Notes under the pieces: generated by a model
Seen by the model: only the letters and a program-made list of their open reading frames with translations
Databases searched by the model: none
What the model was told of the DNA's origin: nothing
Origin: CBDAMZ01 sp965197375
GTDB lineage: Bacteria; Acidobacteriota; Vicinamibacteria; Vicinamibacterales; UBA8438
Direction of reading: 5' to 3'
DNA: 64,000 bases
Assembly (NCBI GenBank): GCA_965197375.1
Contig: CBDAMZ010000006.1
Location: 102,792 to 166,791 of the forward strand
Translations under genes and position numbers: made by a program
Part shown: positions 9,285 through 18,518 of the stretch, piece by piece
Position numbering within the stretch: position 1 is the first letter of the stretch
Layout of the letters: the number at the start of each line of letters is the position of its first letter

Positions 9285-10550
9285 TTAGAGAAGCCGAGCG
9301 CGAAGTGCGCCAGCCCCGCGGATGGCACGCTCTACATGTTCTCTGGTGTTGTAGAAGTGGGGGGAGAGACGGAGGCCACCAACCGTCGCGCCGGCAATTC
9401 CGTGTTTTTCATACAAGCTGTCTACGATGTTCCGGCGCTGGGTGCCGTCGACCGATGCTATGCAGACACCGCCGCTTAACGCTGGAGGCATCGGTGTGAC
9501 TAGGTCGTAGTTGGCGTCCCGCAGACCTTCCTTGAGCGTGGTGGCCAGCTCGGTGATCCTAGCCTCGATCAGAGAAAGTCCAATCCGGTTCTGGAAATCG
9601 ACGGTCGTGCCGATCGCTGCAAGGGCGGCGTCGTCACGTTGCCCCATTGATTCGAATTTACGTGCCCCTTTAGATAATGGCTCGACCTCGCTGCCCCAAC
9701 TTGGCGCCACGACGCTCGGCCAAACGCGATCGATCTCATCGGCCTTCACGTACAGCAGACCGACTTCTTTCGGGCCGACGAACCATTTGTGTGCGCTGGC
9801 GGTGTAGGAATCGCATCCCAGATCACGAAGGTTGACGGCGAGCGCGCCCCAGCTTTGGGCGCCATCGACGTGCACGTAGATACCGCGCCGGTGGGCCACG
9901 TCGCACAGCTCGCGGATAGGAAGCCGAACGCCAGTGACGTTCGAGACATGAGTGATTGCAAGCACGCGTGTGCGAGACGTAAGCGTCCGTTCGAAGACGC
10001 CGACGAGTTCGTCGATACCAGTGGGAACCGCTGGCGTCGGCACGCGAGTCACTGTCAGGCCGAAGCGCGTGGCCCTGACGTCCCACGCCACGTTATTCGT
10101 TGGGTGATTCTGATCCCAGAGTACGATCTCGGAACCCGCCTTCAAAGGCAGCCCATTATTGATGATATTGTTGGCTTCACTGGTGTTTCGAACCAGCGCG
10201 ATTTCATCCGTGCTGACCCCGAGTTGTGCAGCGACCTTCGCACGGGATTGCTCCAAGAGCCCGGCGAACTTCCGGCGGTTCTGCGGCGAGCAATCGACGT
10301 CGATGTCACGAGTTAAGTCCCTGACGCGTTCGGCAACGACACGGGGTGACGGACAGAGGTTTGCAGCGTTCATCGGGACGCGGTCATCATGGAACGCAAA
10401 CTGGTACCGTACTTCTTTCCACAGCGCTTCGTTCCCATGGCCACGGCCGCGTGATTGTGTTACCGACGCGCTTGCGGAGGCAGCCGGCCACATCGCTGTG
10501 CCGAGTGCTAGCTCCTTCAAAAAATCCCGCCGCGACGCATGCTGTGTCAT
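9285..10550 (-). CDS. Class V aminotransferase fold PLP enzyme with Tat signal
   Basis: A PLP-dependent enzyme of the class V aminotransferase group, resembling isopenicillin-N-epimerase/cysteine-desulfurase-like proteins. The Schiff-base Lys lies in SAHKWFVGPKE, and the preceding Asp in HVDGAQS should contact the pyridine nitrogen. The start at 10550 gives MTQHASRRDFLK, a twin-arginine signal, so the folded PLP enzyme is probably exported; a GAAGG site supports this start over the ATG at 10565. The true substrate is unknown. It stands alone between converging and diverging neighbours. Confidence 0.88.
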   Translation of the reverse strand: MTQHASRRDFLKELALGTAMWPAASASASVTQSRGRGHGNEALWKEVRYQFAFHDDRVPMNAANLCPSPRVVAERVRDLTRDIDVDCSPQNRRKFAGLLEQSRAKVAAQLGVSTDEIALVRNTSEANNIINNGLPLKAGSEIVLWDQNHPTNNVAWDVRATRFGLTVTRVPTPAVPTGIDELVGVFERTLTSRTRVLAITHVSNVTGVRLPIRELCDVAHRRGIYVHVDGAQSWGALAVNLRDLGCDSYTASAHKWFVGPKEVGLLYVKADEIDRVWPSVVAPSWGSEVEPLSKGARKFESMGQRDDAALAAIGTTVDFQNRIGLSLIEARITELATTLKEGLRDANYDLVTPMPPALSGGVCIASVDGTQRRNIVDSLYEKHGIAGATVGGLRLSPHFYNTREHVERAIRGAGALRARLL

Positions 10551-10816
10551 ATGAAGCCTTCGCAAGAAACGGGTTCGGCAGATTTTCTCTCAAAACCTGG
10601 CTACGCGCAACTGTAGCTACTCGTCCCGGTCGTTACTCTGATGAACGTGGCGTGCCACATTACGCGCTGCTCATTGTTTCAGTGCTTCTGGTGCAGATGA
10701 TGTTTAACTAAGCAACTACTAGGGCTGGGCTTTCTTGACCCTCTCGCCGAGTGCATAGTACGGTTACGCGTTCGTTTTCATCTACGGGCCAACGCTGGTG
10801 ACGCTTCCTTTACACG

Positions 10817-11932
10817 ATGTCCCAGATAGCCGACGCGCTGAAGAAGACTCCGCTCAACGCGCGCCATCGCGGGCTGGGGGCTCGCATGGTAGCCTTTGGC
10901 GGGTGGGAGATGCCCGTCGAGTACGACAGTATCACCGCCGAGCACCTGGCAGTGCGGACGACGGCTGGGCTCTTCGACGTCAGCCATATGGGCGAGATCG
11001 AGATCGCGGGGGGCGATGCGCTCGCCGCCGTGCAACGTATTACCAGCAATGACGCTGGCCGCCTGGAGGTCGGGCAGGCGCAGTACTCGGGGTTGACCAC
11101 TCCCGCGGGTACGTTCGTCGATGACTTGTTGGTCTACCGGCTCGCGACCTGGCACTTTTTGCTGGTAGTTAACGCGGCCAACATTCAGAAGGACTACGCG
11201 TGGATTTCGGCTGAGATTGAATCTGTCGGCGACGCCGTGGCAGTTAACACTAGCGCCCGGTACGCGCTGCTAGCCATCCAGGGTCCCTTGGCGGCCAAGA
11301 TTTTGCAACCGTTGACCGGTGTCGAGCTGAGTGCCATCAGGTACTACCGAGTTGCCTCAGGCGAAGTGGCTGGTGTGCGCACAACCATCTCCCGCACCGG
11401 CTACACAGGAGAAGACGGCTTTGAGCTGTTTGTAGCCCCGCAGGTGGCCGAAACCGTGTGGAACACGCTGCTTGAACGGGGCGCCGTGGACGGGTTGCGG
11501 CCCGCCGGGTTGGGGGCCCGCGATACGCTTAGGCTCGAGGCCGCGATGCGTCTCTACGGTAACGATATCGATGATACGACGACTGTTCTTGAAGCCGGTC
11601 TTGGCTGGATCGTTAGCTGGGAGAAGGCAGATTTTATTGGGAAGGACACGCTAGTCCGACAGCAGGCATCCGGTCTGACACGGAAGTTAGTCGGTTTCGA
11701 GATGCTTGATCGAGGAATCGCCCGCCACGGTTATGACGTGTACTTAGGCGGTGAGAAGGTTGGTGCCGTCACTAGTGGTACCCAGACCCCCTTCCTCAAG
11801 AAGGCGATTGGCATGGCGTACGTGCCGATCGAGTTAAGCCAAACCGGCAACGAGCTCATTATCGATGTCCGAGGACGGCGGCTACGCGCGGAAGTTATCC
11901 CGATGCCGTTCTATAAGCGTCCGAGGAGCTGA
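10817..11932 (+). CDS. gcvT: Glycine cleavage system T protein (aminomethyltransferase)
   Basis: T protein of the glycine cleavage system. It takes the aminomethyl group from lipoylated GcvH and makes 5,10-methylene-tetrahydrofolate and ammonia. The 371-aa length is typical. Family stretches are visible: FDVSHMGEI near residue 60, SRTGYTGEDGFEL near 200, and GLGARDTLRLEAAM near 240. It is the first gene of gcvT-gcvH-gcvP with very short spacings. The ribosome site is weak. I looked for a glycine riboswitch in the 250-base leader and saw none. Confidence 0.97.
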   Translation: MSQIADALKKTPLNARHRGLGARMVAFGGWEMPVEYDSITAEHLAVRTTAGLFDVSHMGEIEIAGGDALAAVQRITSNDAGRLEVGQAQYSGLTTPAGTFVDDLLVYRLATWHFLLVVNAANIQKDYAWISAEIESVGDAVAVNTSARYALLAIQGPLAAKILQPLTGVELSAIRYYRVASGEVAGVRTTISRTGYTGEDGFELFVAPQVAETVWNTLLERGAVDGLRPAGLGARDTLRLEAAMRLYGNDIDDTTTVLEAGLGWIVSWEKADFIGKDTLVRQQASGLTRKLVGFEMLDRGIARHGYDVYLGGEKVGAVTSGTQTPFLKKAIGMAYVPIELSQTGNELIIDVRGRRLRAEVIPMPFYKRPRS

Positions 11933-11937
11933 GCGGT

Positions 11938-12309
11938 ATGTATCCGCCAGAGCTGAAGTATACGAAGGACCACGAGTGGATCAGGGTCAATGGTTCACGT
12001 GGACACGTCGGCATTACTGATTATGCGCAGCGACAGTTGGGCGACGTCGTTTATGTTGACCTTCCGGAGGTTGGTCGCTTGCTCAAGCAAGGCGAGCAGT
12101 TTGGATCGGTCGAGTCAGTGAAGGCCGCATCTGATTTATACTGTCCAGTCAGCGGTAAGGTTGCTAAAGTGAACGGTGTGGTAGCGAACCGCCCCGAATC
12201 GGTTAATCAAGATCCCTACGGCACCTGGATGATCATTGTTCAGTTCGATAACCCTGCCGAGTTGTCGAACCTATTGGACGCTGGCGGCTACGGAAATTTA
12301 GTCGAATAG
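11938..12309 (+). CDS. gcvH: Glycine cleavage system H protein
   Basis: The 123-aa lipoyl carrier protein of glycine cleavage. The lipoylated Lys is K62 in SVESVKAAS. It starts 5 bases after gcvT and is followed 6 bases later by gcvP, so the three are one operon with probable translational coupling. Confidence 0.97.
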   Translation: MYPPELKYTKDHEWIRVNGSRGHVGITDYAQRQLGDVVYVDLPEVGRLLKQGEQFGSVESVKAASDLYCPVSGKVAKVNGVVANRPESVNQDPYGTWMIIVQFDNPAELSNLLDAGGYGNLVE

Positions 12310-12315
12310 CCGCCA

Positions 12316-15237
12316 ATGGCTCGAACACCGATGGCCCTCGACGCGCCTGACTTCTTTCAGCACCGTCACATTGGTCCACGGCCAACCGACCTCGAGCCCA
12401 TGCTTGAAGTGGTCGGCGCATCGTCTCTCGAGACGATCATCGATGAGGCCGTGCCGGCCGGCATCCGTCTTGAGACCCCCCTCGACCTGCCGGAACCAGA
12501 AACTGAAGCGTGTTTCCTGCGGCGGTTGCAGGAGATTGCGGCGCGAAACCAATTGTGGCGTTCATTCATCGGCCTCGGGTATTACGGATCAATAACGCCC
12601 AGTGTGATCCTCCGGAATGTATTCGAGAATCCTGGATGGTACACGCCGTATACGCCCTACCAGGCTGAGGTTGCGCAGGGCCGGCTTGAAGCACTTCTGA
12701 ACTTTCAGACGATGGTTAAGGATTTGACTGGCATGCAGGTCGCCAACGCTTCGCTGCTCGACGAAGCGACAGCAGCTGCTGAAGCAATGGCCATGTTGCA
12801 CCGACTTCAGGTGCGACACTCGAGGGGTGCCGAGGCTAATCGGTTTATGGTTGCTGCGACCTGTTTCCCGCAGACCATCGAGGTCGTCAAGGGCCGCGCA
12901 GAGCCGCTGGGTATCGAGGTAGTTGTCACTAATACGGATGAGATGGTGCGTGATGTAGACGACGGAACGTTCGGTTTACTGGTGCAGTACCCGGACGTTA
13001 GCGGGCGAATCACCGACCTGTCGCCAATTATCACGCGGGCGCATGAGGTCGGGGCCTTCGTGGCGGTAGCGAGCGATCTGTTGGCGCTTACGCTGCTTGC
13101 CGATCCAGGCGAGGCTGGTGCCGACGTGGTCGTTGGTAGTGCTCAGCGCTTTGGGATCCCGCTTGGGTATGGCGGTCCGCACGCTGCCTTTTTCGCCACG
13201 CGCGAGGCGTACGTTCGCCAGATGCCAGGTCGCTTGATTGGTGTCTCCGTCGACACGCACGGTCGACCGGCCTATCGAATGGCGCTTCAGACACGAGAGC
13301 AACACATCCGGCGGGAGCGGGCCACGTCGAACATCTGTACGGCCCAGGCGCTGCTGGCCAACATGGCTGGAATGTACGCCGCTTACCACGGTCCGCACGG
13401 GCTGACCCGCATCGCGCGACGCGTATATGGGCTCGCGCATACTCTGGCGCGGGCACTGGCTGACCTTGGCTTTACTCAGCGTCATGCGTACTTTTTCGAT
13501 ACGCTGTGCGTGGCGGTCGACGGAGCAGCTGTACGAACCAGGCTCCGGAAAACCGCCGAGCGCGAGCGGCTGAACTTTTGGTATCACTCTGACGGTGACG
13601 TTGGGATTGCTCTTGATGAGACGACCACGGTCGAGGATGTCACGTCCATCGCGCGGGTTTTCGCCGAGGCGGCGGACCGGCCAGCAGTCGCCATATCGAA
13701 CCAGGACCTTCAGGTGCCGGTGGTTCCGGACGCGGTCCGTCGGACGACCCCGTTTCTGGCGCACCCTGTCTTTAACAGCTACCACTCAGAGTTGCAGATG
13801 ATGCGCTACCTAAAACAGTTGGAGCGCAAAGACCTCGGCCTTGACACCTCCATGATTCCGTTGGGTTCCTGCACGATGAAGCTTAACGCTGCCACCCAAA
13901 TGCGACCGGTCAGTTGGGCCGCGTTTGCGGAACTGCATCCCTTTGTCCCTGTCAAGCAGGCAGCTGGTTACCATCAGATTTTCCTGGAGCTCGAAGCGTC
14001 CCTGTGCGCTATAAGTGGGTTTCAGGCGGTTTCACTTCAGCCGAACTCTGGTGCCCAGGGTGAGTTCGCCGGTCTTCTGGTCATTCGGGCTTATCACCGA
14101 GCTAGAAGTGAAGCGCACCGTGACGTCGTTCTGATTCCGGCGTCCGCCCACGGTACTAACCCAGCAAGTGCCGCCATGGCTGGGATGCAGGTCGTTGTGG
14201 TGGCGTGCGACGACGAGGGCAACGTCGATCTTAGGGATCTCCAAGCCAAGGCTGGTAAACACCGGGACCGGCTCTCGGCGCTGATGATCACCTACCCGTC
14301 GACGCATGGCGTCTTCGAAGAGCCGATCGAAGCAATCTGCCGCATCGTGCATGACCACGGCGGGCAGGTGTATATGGATGGCGCGAACATGAACGCCCAG
14401 GTTGGCATTACGAGCCCAGCCCGGATCGGCGCCGACGTTTGCCACATCAACCTGCATAAGACGTTCAGCATCCCCCATGGTGGCGGGGGGCCTGGCATGG
14501 GACCCATCGCGGTCGCCGCGCACCTCGCGCCCTATTTACCGGGGCATCCGCTGATCGAAACTGGTGGGGGCAAGCCGATTCGGGCGGTAGCGGCAGCTCC
14601 GTGGGGCAGCGCGAGCGTACTGCTTATCTCGTATGCCTATATTCGGCTACTCGGTCGATCTGGCGTGACCGAAGCCACAAAGGTTGCGATCCTTTCTGCA
14701 AATTACATTAAGTCAAAACTCGAAGGGCACTACGATGTCCTCTACGCGCGTTCGAACGGCCGAGTCGCGCACGAGCTGATTTTCGACCTACGTGCGTTCA
14801 AGGCCGCCGCCGGGATCAGTGAGCAGGATATTGCGAAGCGCCTAATGGACTACGGATTCCACGCGCCGACGGTGTCATTTCCGGTGCCGGGCACTTTGAT
14901 GGTCGAGCCGACCGAGAGCGAGCCGCGAGAGGAGCTCGACCGCTTTTGTGAGGCGATGATCGAAATTAGACGCGAGATTCAGGCGGTCGTTGCCGGGCAC
15001 GCAGATCCGACGGATAACGTAATCAAGAATGCTCCCCACACGGCCATGGAGCTGGCGGTCGACGAGTGGGTTCATCCGTACTCTCGAGCGGAGGCGGTGT
15101 TCCCCCTCCCCTTTGTCAGAGCCAACAAGTACTGGCCCCCTGTGAGTGCGATCGACGCCGCGTACGGTGATCGACACCTCATGTGCGCGTGTCCTCCTGT
15201 CGACGCGTACGACGAAACACTGCTTAGTCGAGAGTGA
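12316..15237 (+). CDS. gcvP: Glycine dehydrogenase (decarboxylating), single-chain P protein
   Basis: P protein of glycine cleavage, which decarboxylates glycine with PLP and passes the aminomethyl group to GcvH. It is the single-chain form (973 aa) that joins the two halves found as GcvPA/GcvPB in many other bacteria. The PLP Lys is about K715 in HINLHKTFSIPHGGG; the N-terminal half shows the expected SFIGLGYYGS and TPYTPYQAEVAQGR. Its last 14 bases overlap the 3' end of the convergent aminotransferase gene. The L protein is not in this window. Confidence 0.97.
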   Translation: MARTPMALDAPDFFQHRHIGPRPTDLEPMLEVVGASSLETIIDEAVPAGIRLETPLDLPEPETEACFLRRLQEIAARNQLWRSFIGLGYYGSITPSVILRNVFENPGWYTPYTPYQAEVAQGRLEALLNFQTMVKDLTGMQVANASLLDEATAAAEAMAMLHRLQVRHSRGAEANRFMVAATCFPQTIEVVKGRAEPLGIEVVVTNTDEMVRDVDDGTFGLLVQYPDVSGRITDLSPIITRAHEVGAFVAVASDLLALTLLADPGEAGADVVVGSAQRFGIPLGYGGPHAAFFATREAYVRQMPGRLIGVSVDTHGRPAYRMALQTREQHIRRERATSNICTAQALLANMAGMYAAYHGPHGLTRIARRVYGLAHTLARALADLGFTQRHAYFFDTLCVAVDGAAVRTRLRKTAERERLNFWYHSDGDVGIALDETTTVEDVTSIARVFAEAADRPAVAISNQDLQVPVVPDAVRRTTPFLAHPVFNSYHSELQMMRYLKQLERKDLGLDTSMIPLGSCTMKLNAATQMRPVSWAAFAELHPFVPVKQAAGYHQIFLELEASLCAISGFQAVSLQPNSGAQGEFAGLLVIRAYHRARSEAHRDVVLIPASAHGTNPASAAMAGMQVVVVACDDEGNVDLRDLQAKAGKHRDRLSALMITYPSTHGVFEEPIEAICRIVHDHGGQVYMDGANMNAQVGITSPARIGADVCHINLHKTFSIPHGGGGPGMGPIAVAAHLAPYLPGHPLIETGGGKPIRAVAAAPWGSASVLLISYAYIRLLGRSGVTEATKVAILSANYIKSKLEGHYDVLYARSNGRVAHELIFDLRAFKAAAGISEQDIAKRLMDYGFHAPTVSFPVPGTLMVEPTESEPREELDRFCEAMIEIRREIQAVVAGHADPTDNVIKNAPHTAMELAVDEWVHPYSRAEAVFPLPFVRANKYWPPVSAIDAAYGDRHLMCACPPVDAYDETLLSRE

Positions 15238-16108
15238 GTTGGTGGGCTCGCCGCCGGAAGGCGTCGGCGAGTTTCCGCGTGATGGGACCTGGCTCGCCAG
15301 AGCCTACGGGGCGACCGTCGATCTCGGTGACCGGAAGCACTTCGCGTGTGGTGCCGGTGATGAACATCTCGTCGGCTGTTTCGAGGTCGCGGTCCCAAAG
15401 CACGCACTCACGTACCTGGACGTTAACGTCGGCGCCGATTTCGAGCACGAAGTTTCGCGTCACTCCCTCCAGGAGGCCGGTGTCGAGGGGTGGAGTCAGC
15501 ACGTCGTCACCTCGGACTAGGAAGAAGTTCGACTGCGCACACTCCGCAATCTCGCCCCGGTAGTTACGCATTAGCGCCTCGTCAGCTTGTCGACGTAGCG
15601 CCTCCTGCATTGCCAGTGCGTTATTCAGAAGGTTGTTCGACTTAATACGCGGGTCGATGGCCTTAGGGTGGTTTCGCATCACCGACGAAACGATGATCTT
15701 AATGCCCCGGGCCTGTACGTCCGCAGAGATTTCCATATGCGGTCTCACGATTATGATCACCGATGGCGTAAGGCAGGCGTTGGGATCGTAACTCAGCTCG
15801 CCGACACCGCGGGTCATCAAGAGACGGATGTACTGTTCCCCAGGGTCGCTGACTGCGGTCATTGTTTCGTCGATGCGTGCCGCGAACGCAGTGTCGGTGA
15901 GGGGGACCGGCAGCTCGATAAGATCCGCCGAGGCACGCAGCCGGCGCAGGTGCCGGTCGAGTAGAAACGGACGACGGTTGTAGGTCCGAAGCGTCTCATA
16001 GACGCCCTCACCGAAGAGAAAACCGTGATCGAATACCGGAATAGCCGCCGATGCTCCGTTGGCAAGGCGTCCATTCACATTGACCATCGCGTTCATCGCC
16101 ACATTCAA
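15224..16108 (-). CDS. ilvE: Class IV aminotransferase (branched-chain / D-amino acid type)
   Basis: A fold-type IV PLP aminotransferase of 294 aa, most like branched-chain aminotransferases; D-amino-acid transaminase or aminodeoxychorismate lyase activity cannot be excluded. The PLP Lys is in PRIKSNNLLNNALA; GEIAECAQSNFFLV and the TGLLEGVTR phosphate-binding segment are present. The start is uncertain: TTG at 16108 follows an AAGGA closely, while in-frame ATG codons 12 and 21 bases downstream are alternatives. The gene ends inside the gcvP tail, a 14-base convergent overlap. Confidence 0.85.
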   Translation of the reverse strand: MNVAMNAMVNVNGRLANGASAAIPVFDHGFLFGEGVYETLRTYNRRPFLLDRHLRRLRASADLIELPVPLTDTAFAARIDETMTAVSDPGEQYIRLLMTRGVGELSYDPNACLTPSVIIIVRPHMEISADVQARGIKIIVSSVMRNHPKAIDPRIKSNNLLNNALAMQEALRRQADEALMRNYRGEIAECAQSNFFLVRGDDVLTPPLDTGLLEGVTRNFVLEIGADVNVQVRECVLWDRDLETADEMFITGTTREVLPVTEIDGRPVGSGEPGPITRKLADAFRRRAHQLTLD

Positions 16109-16298
16109 ACGTCCTTCTTCGTAAACGTCAAGATGCTCGACCTTACCTCGACAGGCTCAACCTTACCTCCTGTGCTAGACTTTCGGCAAACTTGTCGATC
16201 GTTGTTTACCTGCAGTTATCTGAGCGATCAAGGTTCCCATCGGGCACGGGGGCCGACGGGCGGTTACGGAGGAACGTTTAGACACCGGCGGAGGGACG

Positions 16299-17891
16299 AT
16301 GGACGACGGAAGCATGCGTATCCTCAACGCTGCGCAGATGCGCGAAGCTGACCGTCGCACCATCGAAGAGATCGGGATTCCGTCAATCGTGCTCATGGAG
16401 AACGCGGGGCGTCGGGTCGTCATGGCAATCGACACGGCCTTTGCCGACACCGATTGGCGTCGAGCGGCCATTCTTTGCGGTCGTGGTAATAACGGTGGCG
16501 ATGGATTCGTCGTTGCTCGAGTGCTTCACCAGCGCGGTGTTGAAGTCGGCGTGTTTCTTCTGGGCCGGTGGACCGATGTCGGTGGCGACACGCAGATCAA
16601 TTTGCGTGTGCTCCGCCAGTTGGGCATGACCGTCGTAGAAATTCCGGATGCCGAGGCTTGGCGTCTCCACCGGCCGGAGGTCACAGGTTCCGATTTGGTC
16701 GTTGACGGTGTGATTGGGACGGGTCTCACCAAGCCGCTAGAAGGCCTGGTTCGGGCGGTCGTCGCCGACATTAACGAGTCTGACGTCCCGGTCGTCTCAA
16801 TTGATCTCCCGACTGGGATGTCGGCTGAGACACCAGAGCTTATCGGTGAAAGTGTTCAGGCCGAGTTGACGGTTACCCTGGGCGCACCGAAGGTGCCGCT
16901 TCTCCTGCCCCCAGGGGCATCACGAGCGGGTGACCTCGTGATCGCCGACATTGGCATTCCCACCACGGTTATTGATGCGCTGGATGGTCCCAGGCTCGAG
17001 GTGATCACCCGAGTGAGCCTGCGTCCGACCATCCCGGCCCGAGCGACGGGTGCGCACAAGGGAGACTTTGGCCGCGTACTGCTCGTAGCTGGCTCGACGG
17101 GTAAGGCTGGTGCCGCGCGTCTGGCGGGGCTTGGCGCGCTCCGCTCAGGCGCCGGGCTCGTTACCGTCGCCACGCCGGTGTCGTGCCTGGGCGCGGTGGC
17201 TGCGGTGCCCGAGTACATGACGCATCCTCTGACGGAGACAGCGACTGGGACGGTCGACGGTCCGGCGGTGGCTGACGTAGTCCGGTTTCCTTGTGACGCG
17301 CTGGCCGTTGGTCCTGGCCTTGGAATAGGTCCGGGACCGCAGGCTTTCGTGCACGCTCTCGTCGAACAAGCTACCGTGCCACTGGTCCTTGATGCCGATG
17401 CTCTCAATGCTTTCGCCGGCGATCCAGACCGTCTACGTGGACGGGACGGGATGAGCGTCATCATTACACCGCATCCGGGAGAGATGGCCCGGTTAGCCAA
17501 AACCACTCCCACTAACGTGCAGGCCAACCGTATCGAGACAGCTCGTGCCTTTGCTGTTGACCACCATGTGTACGTGGTTCTCAAGGGTTCGCGCACCGTG
17601 GTAGCCACGCCCAGTGGCAGCGTCTTCATTAACCTCACCGGTAACCCGGGTATGGCGACCGGTGGCGCTGGTGATGTGTTGACCGGGGTCATTGCTGCCT
17701 GGCTCGGCCAGCTCCGCGATACCGAAGCGGCGTGCAAGCTCGCCGTTCACCTGCATGGACTAGCTGGCGACCTTGCCGCCAGGACCTTGGGTGAGACTGC
17801 GTTGACGGCGACCGATATCGCCGCACACCTTGGCTCGGCAGTGAATGAGCTAACCCGGCCCGAAGTAGACCGGTTGGACATTAGCCGCTAG
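16299..17891 (+). CDS. nnr: Bifunctional NAD(P)HX epimerase / ADP-dependent dehydratase
   Basis: A metabolite-repair enzyme that restores hydrated NADH and NADPH. The N-terminal YjeF_N epimerase domain (about residues 1-215) carries GRGNNGGDGFV. The C-terminal ribokinase-like dehydratase (about 225-515) carries HKGDFGRV, ITPHPGEMARL and NPGMATGGAGDVLTG. At 530 aa it is the usual fused form. A GGAGGGA site precedes the ATG at 16299. tsaE follows about 160 bases downstream, an association seen in many bacteria. Confidence 0.96.
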   Translation: MDDGSMRILNAAQMREADRRTIEEIGIPSIVLMENAGRRVVMAIDTAFADTDWRRAAILCGRGNNGGDGFVVARVLHQRGVEVGVFLLGRWTDVGGDTQINLRVLRQLGMTVVEIPDAEAWRLHRPEVTGSDLVVDGVIGTGLTKPLEGLVRAVVADINESDVPVVSIDLPTGMSAETPELIGESVQAELTVTLGAPKVPLLLPPGASRAGDLVIADIGIPTTVIDALDGPRLEVITRVSLRPTIPARATGAHKGDFGRVLLVAGSTGKAGAARLAGLGALRSGAGLVTVATPVSCLGAVAAVPEYMTHPLTETATGTVDGPAVADVVRFPCDALAVGPGLGIGPGPQAFVHALVEQATVPLVLDADALNAFAGDPDRLRGRDGMSVIITPHPGEMARLAKTTPTNVQANRIETARAFAVDHHVYVVLKGSRTVVATPSGSVFINLTGNPGMATGGAGDVLTGVIAAWLGQLRDTEAACKLAVHLHGLAGDLAARTLGETALTATDIAAHLGSAVNELTRPEVDRLDISR

Positions 17892-18052
17892 TGAGACTGT
17901 GTCCCAACTACCCAGGCGATAGCCGGCTCAGTATCACGAATATGGATTTTTCTTGTAGTCTCGCTAAGCGCGGGCCAGATATTTTCTAGAGACAGCCAAA
18001 ATGCTTGTATTGAACGTCACGACAGCGCTTTTAGTGTGAGGCATGTCTAGCC

Positions 18053-18490
18053 GTGGCCCGGACATTTAGGAGTCACTCGGAACACGAAACGGTGCGGATT
18101 GCCAGGAGCCTCGCTGGTCGTCTCCCAGGACGTGCTGTCGTGCTGTTGTTTGGGGGACTCGGTGTCGGCAAGACCGCTTTCGTGCGCGGTTTAGTGGAAG
18201 GTGTTGGGGGGCACCCCGATGAGGTCAGCAGTCCGACGTTCATCCTGATCCAGGAGTACGATGGCCGGCGACGTGCCTACCACGTCGATCTGTATCGCCT
18301 TGGCACTCTCGAGGTCGAGGAACTTGGTCTTGAAGAGCTCATGGGCCGTGAGGGGATCGTGGCGATCGAATGGGCCGATCGGCTGCCGCGACTGATCACC
18401 GGCGCCATCCGTGTCTACATCGAGGATCGCGGGGGGGACGACCGGGAAATTCGGATTGAGTGTGAGGCGGTCTCTGAGCTCAGATCTTGA
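18053..18490 (+). CDS. tsaE: tRNA threonylcarbamoyladenosine biosynthesis ATPase TsaE
   Basis: A P-loop ATPase that works with TsaB and TsaD to form t6A37 in tRNAs reading ANN codons. The 145-aa length is typical. The Walker A motif GGLGVGKT is at residues 34-41, followed by SSPTFILIQEY and YHVDLYRL, which are family hallmarks. It starts with GTG. It faces guaB tail to tail. Confidence 0.95.
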   Translation: MARTFRSHSEHETVRIARSLAGRLPGRAVVLLFGGLGVGKTAFVRGLVEGVGGHPDEVSSPTFILIQEYDGRRRAYHVDLYRLGTLEVEELGLEELMGREGIVAIEWADRLPRLITGAIRVYIEDRGGDDREIRIECEAVSELRS

Positions 18491-18518
18491 ATCTTGGGCG
18501 TGAATTCTAGAAAGATCT
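18482..18518. terminator. Inverted repeat between convergent tsaE and guaB
   Basis: AGATCTT (18482-18488) is repeated inverted as AAGATCT (18512-18518), spanning the stop codons of both converging genes. A short bidirectional terminator is possible, but the stem is only 7 bp and there is no clear T-run. Confidence 0.25.

Noticed and set aside
10566..10816. Glycine riboswitch ahead of gcvT
   Set aside because: No tandem GGAGAG-type aptamer cores are visible in the leader.
12976..13785. A 269-codon minus-strand frame
   Set aside because: Antisense shadow inside gcvP.
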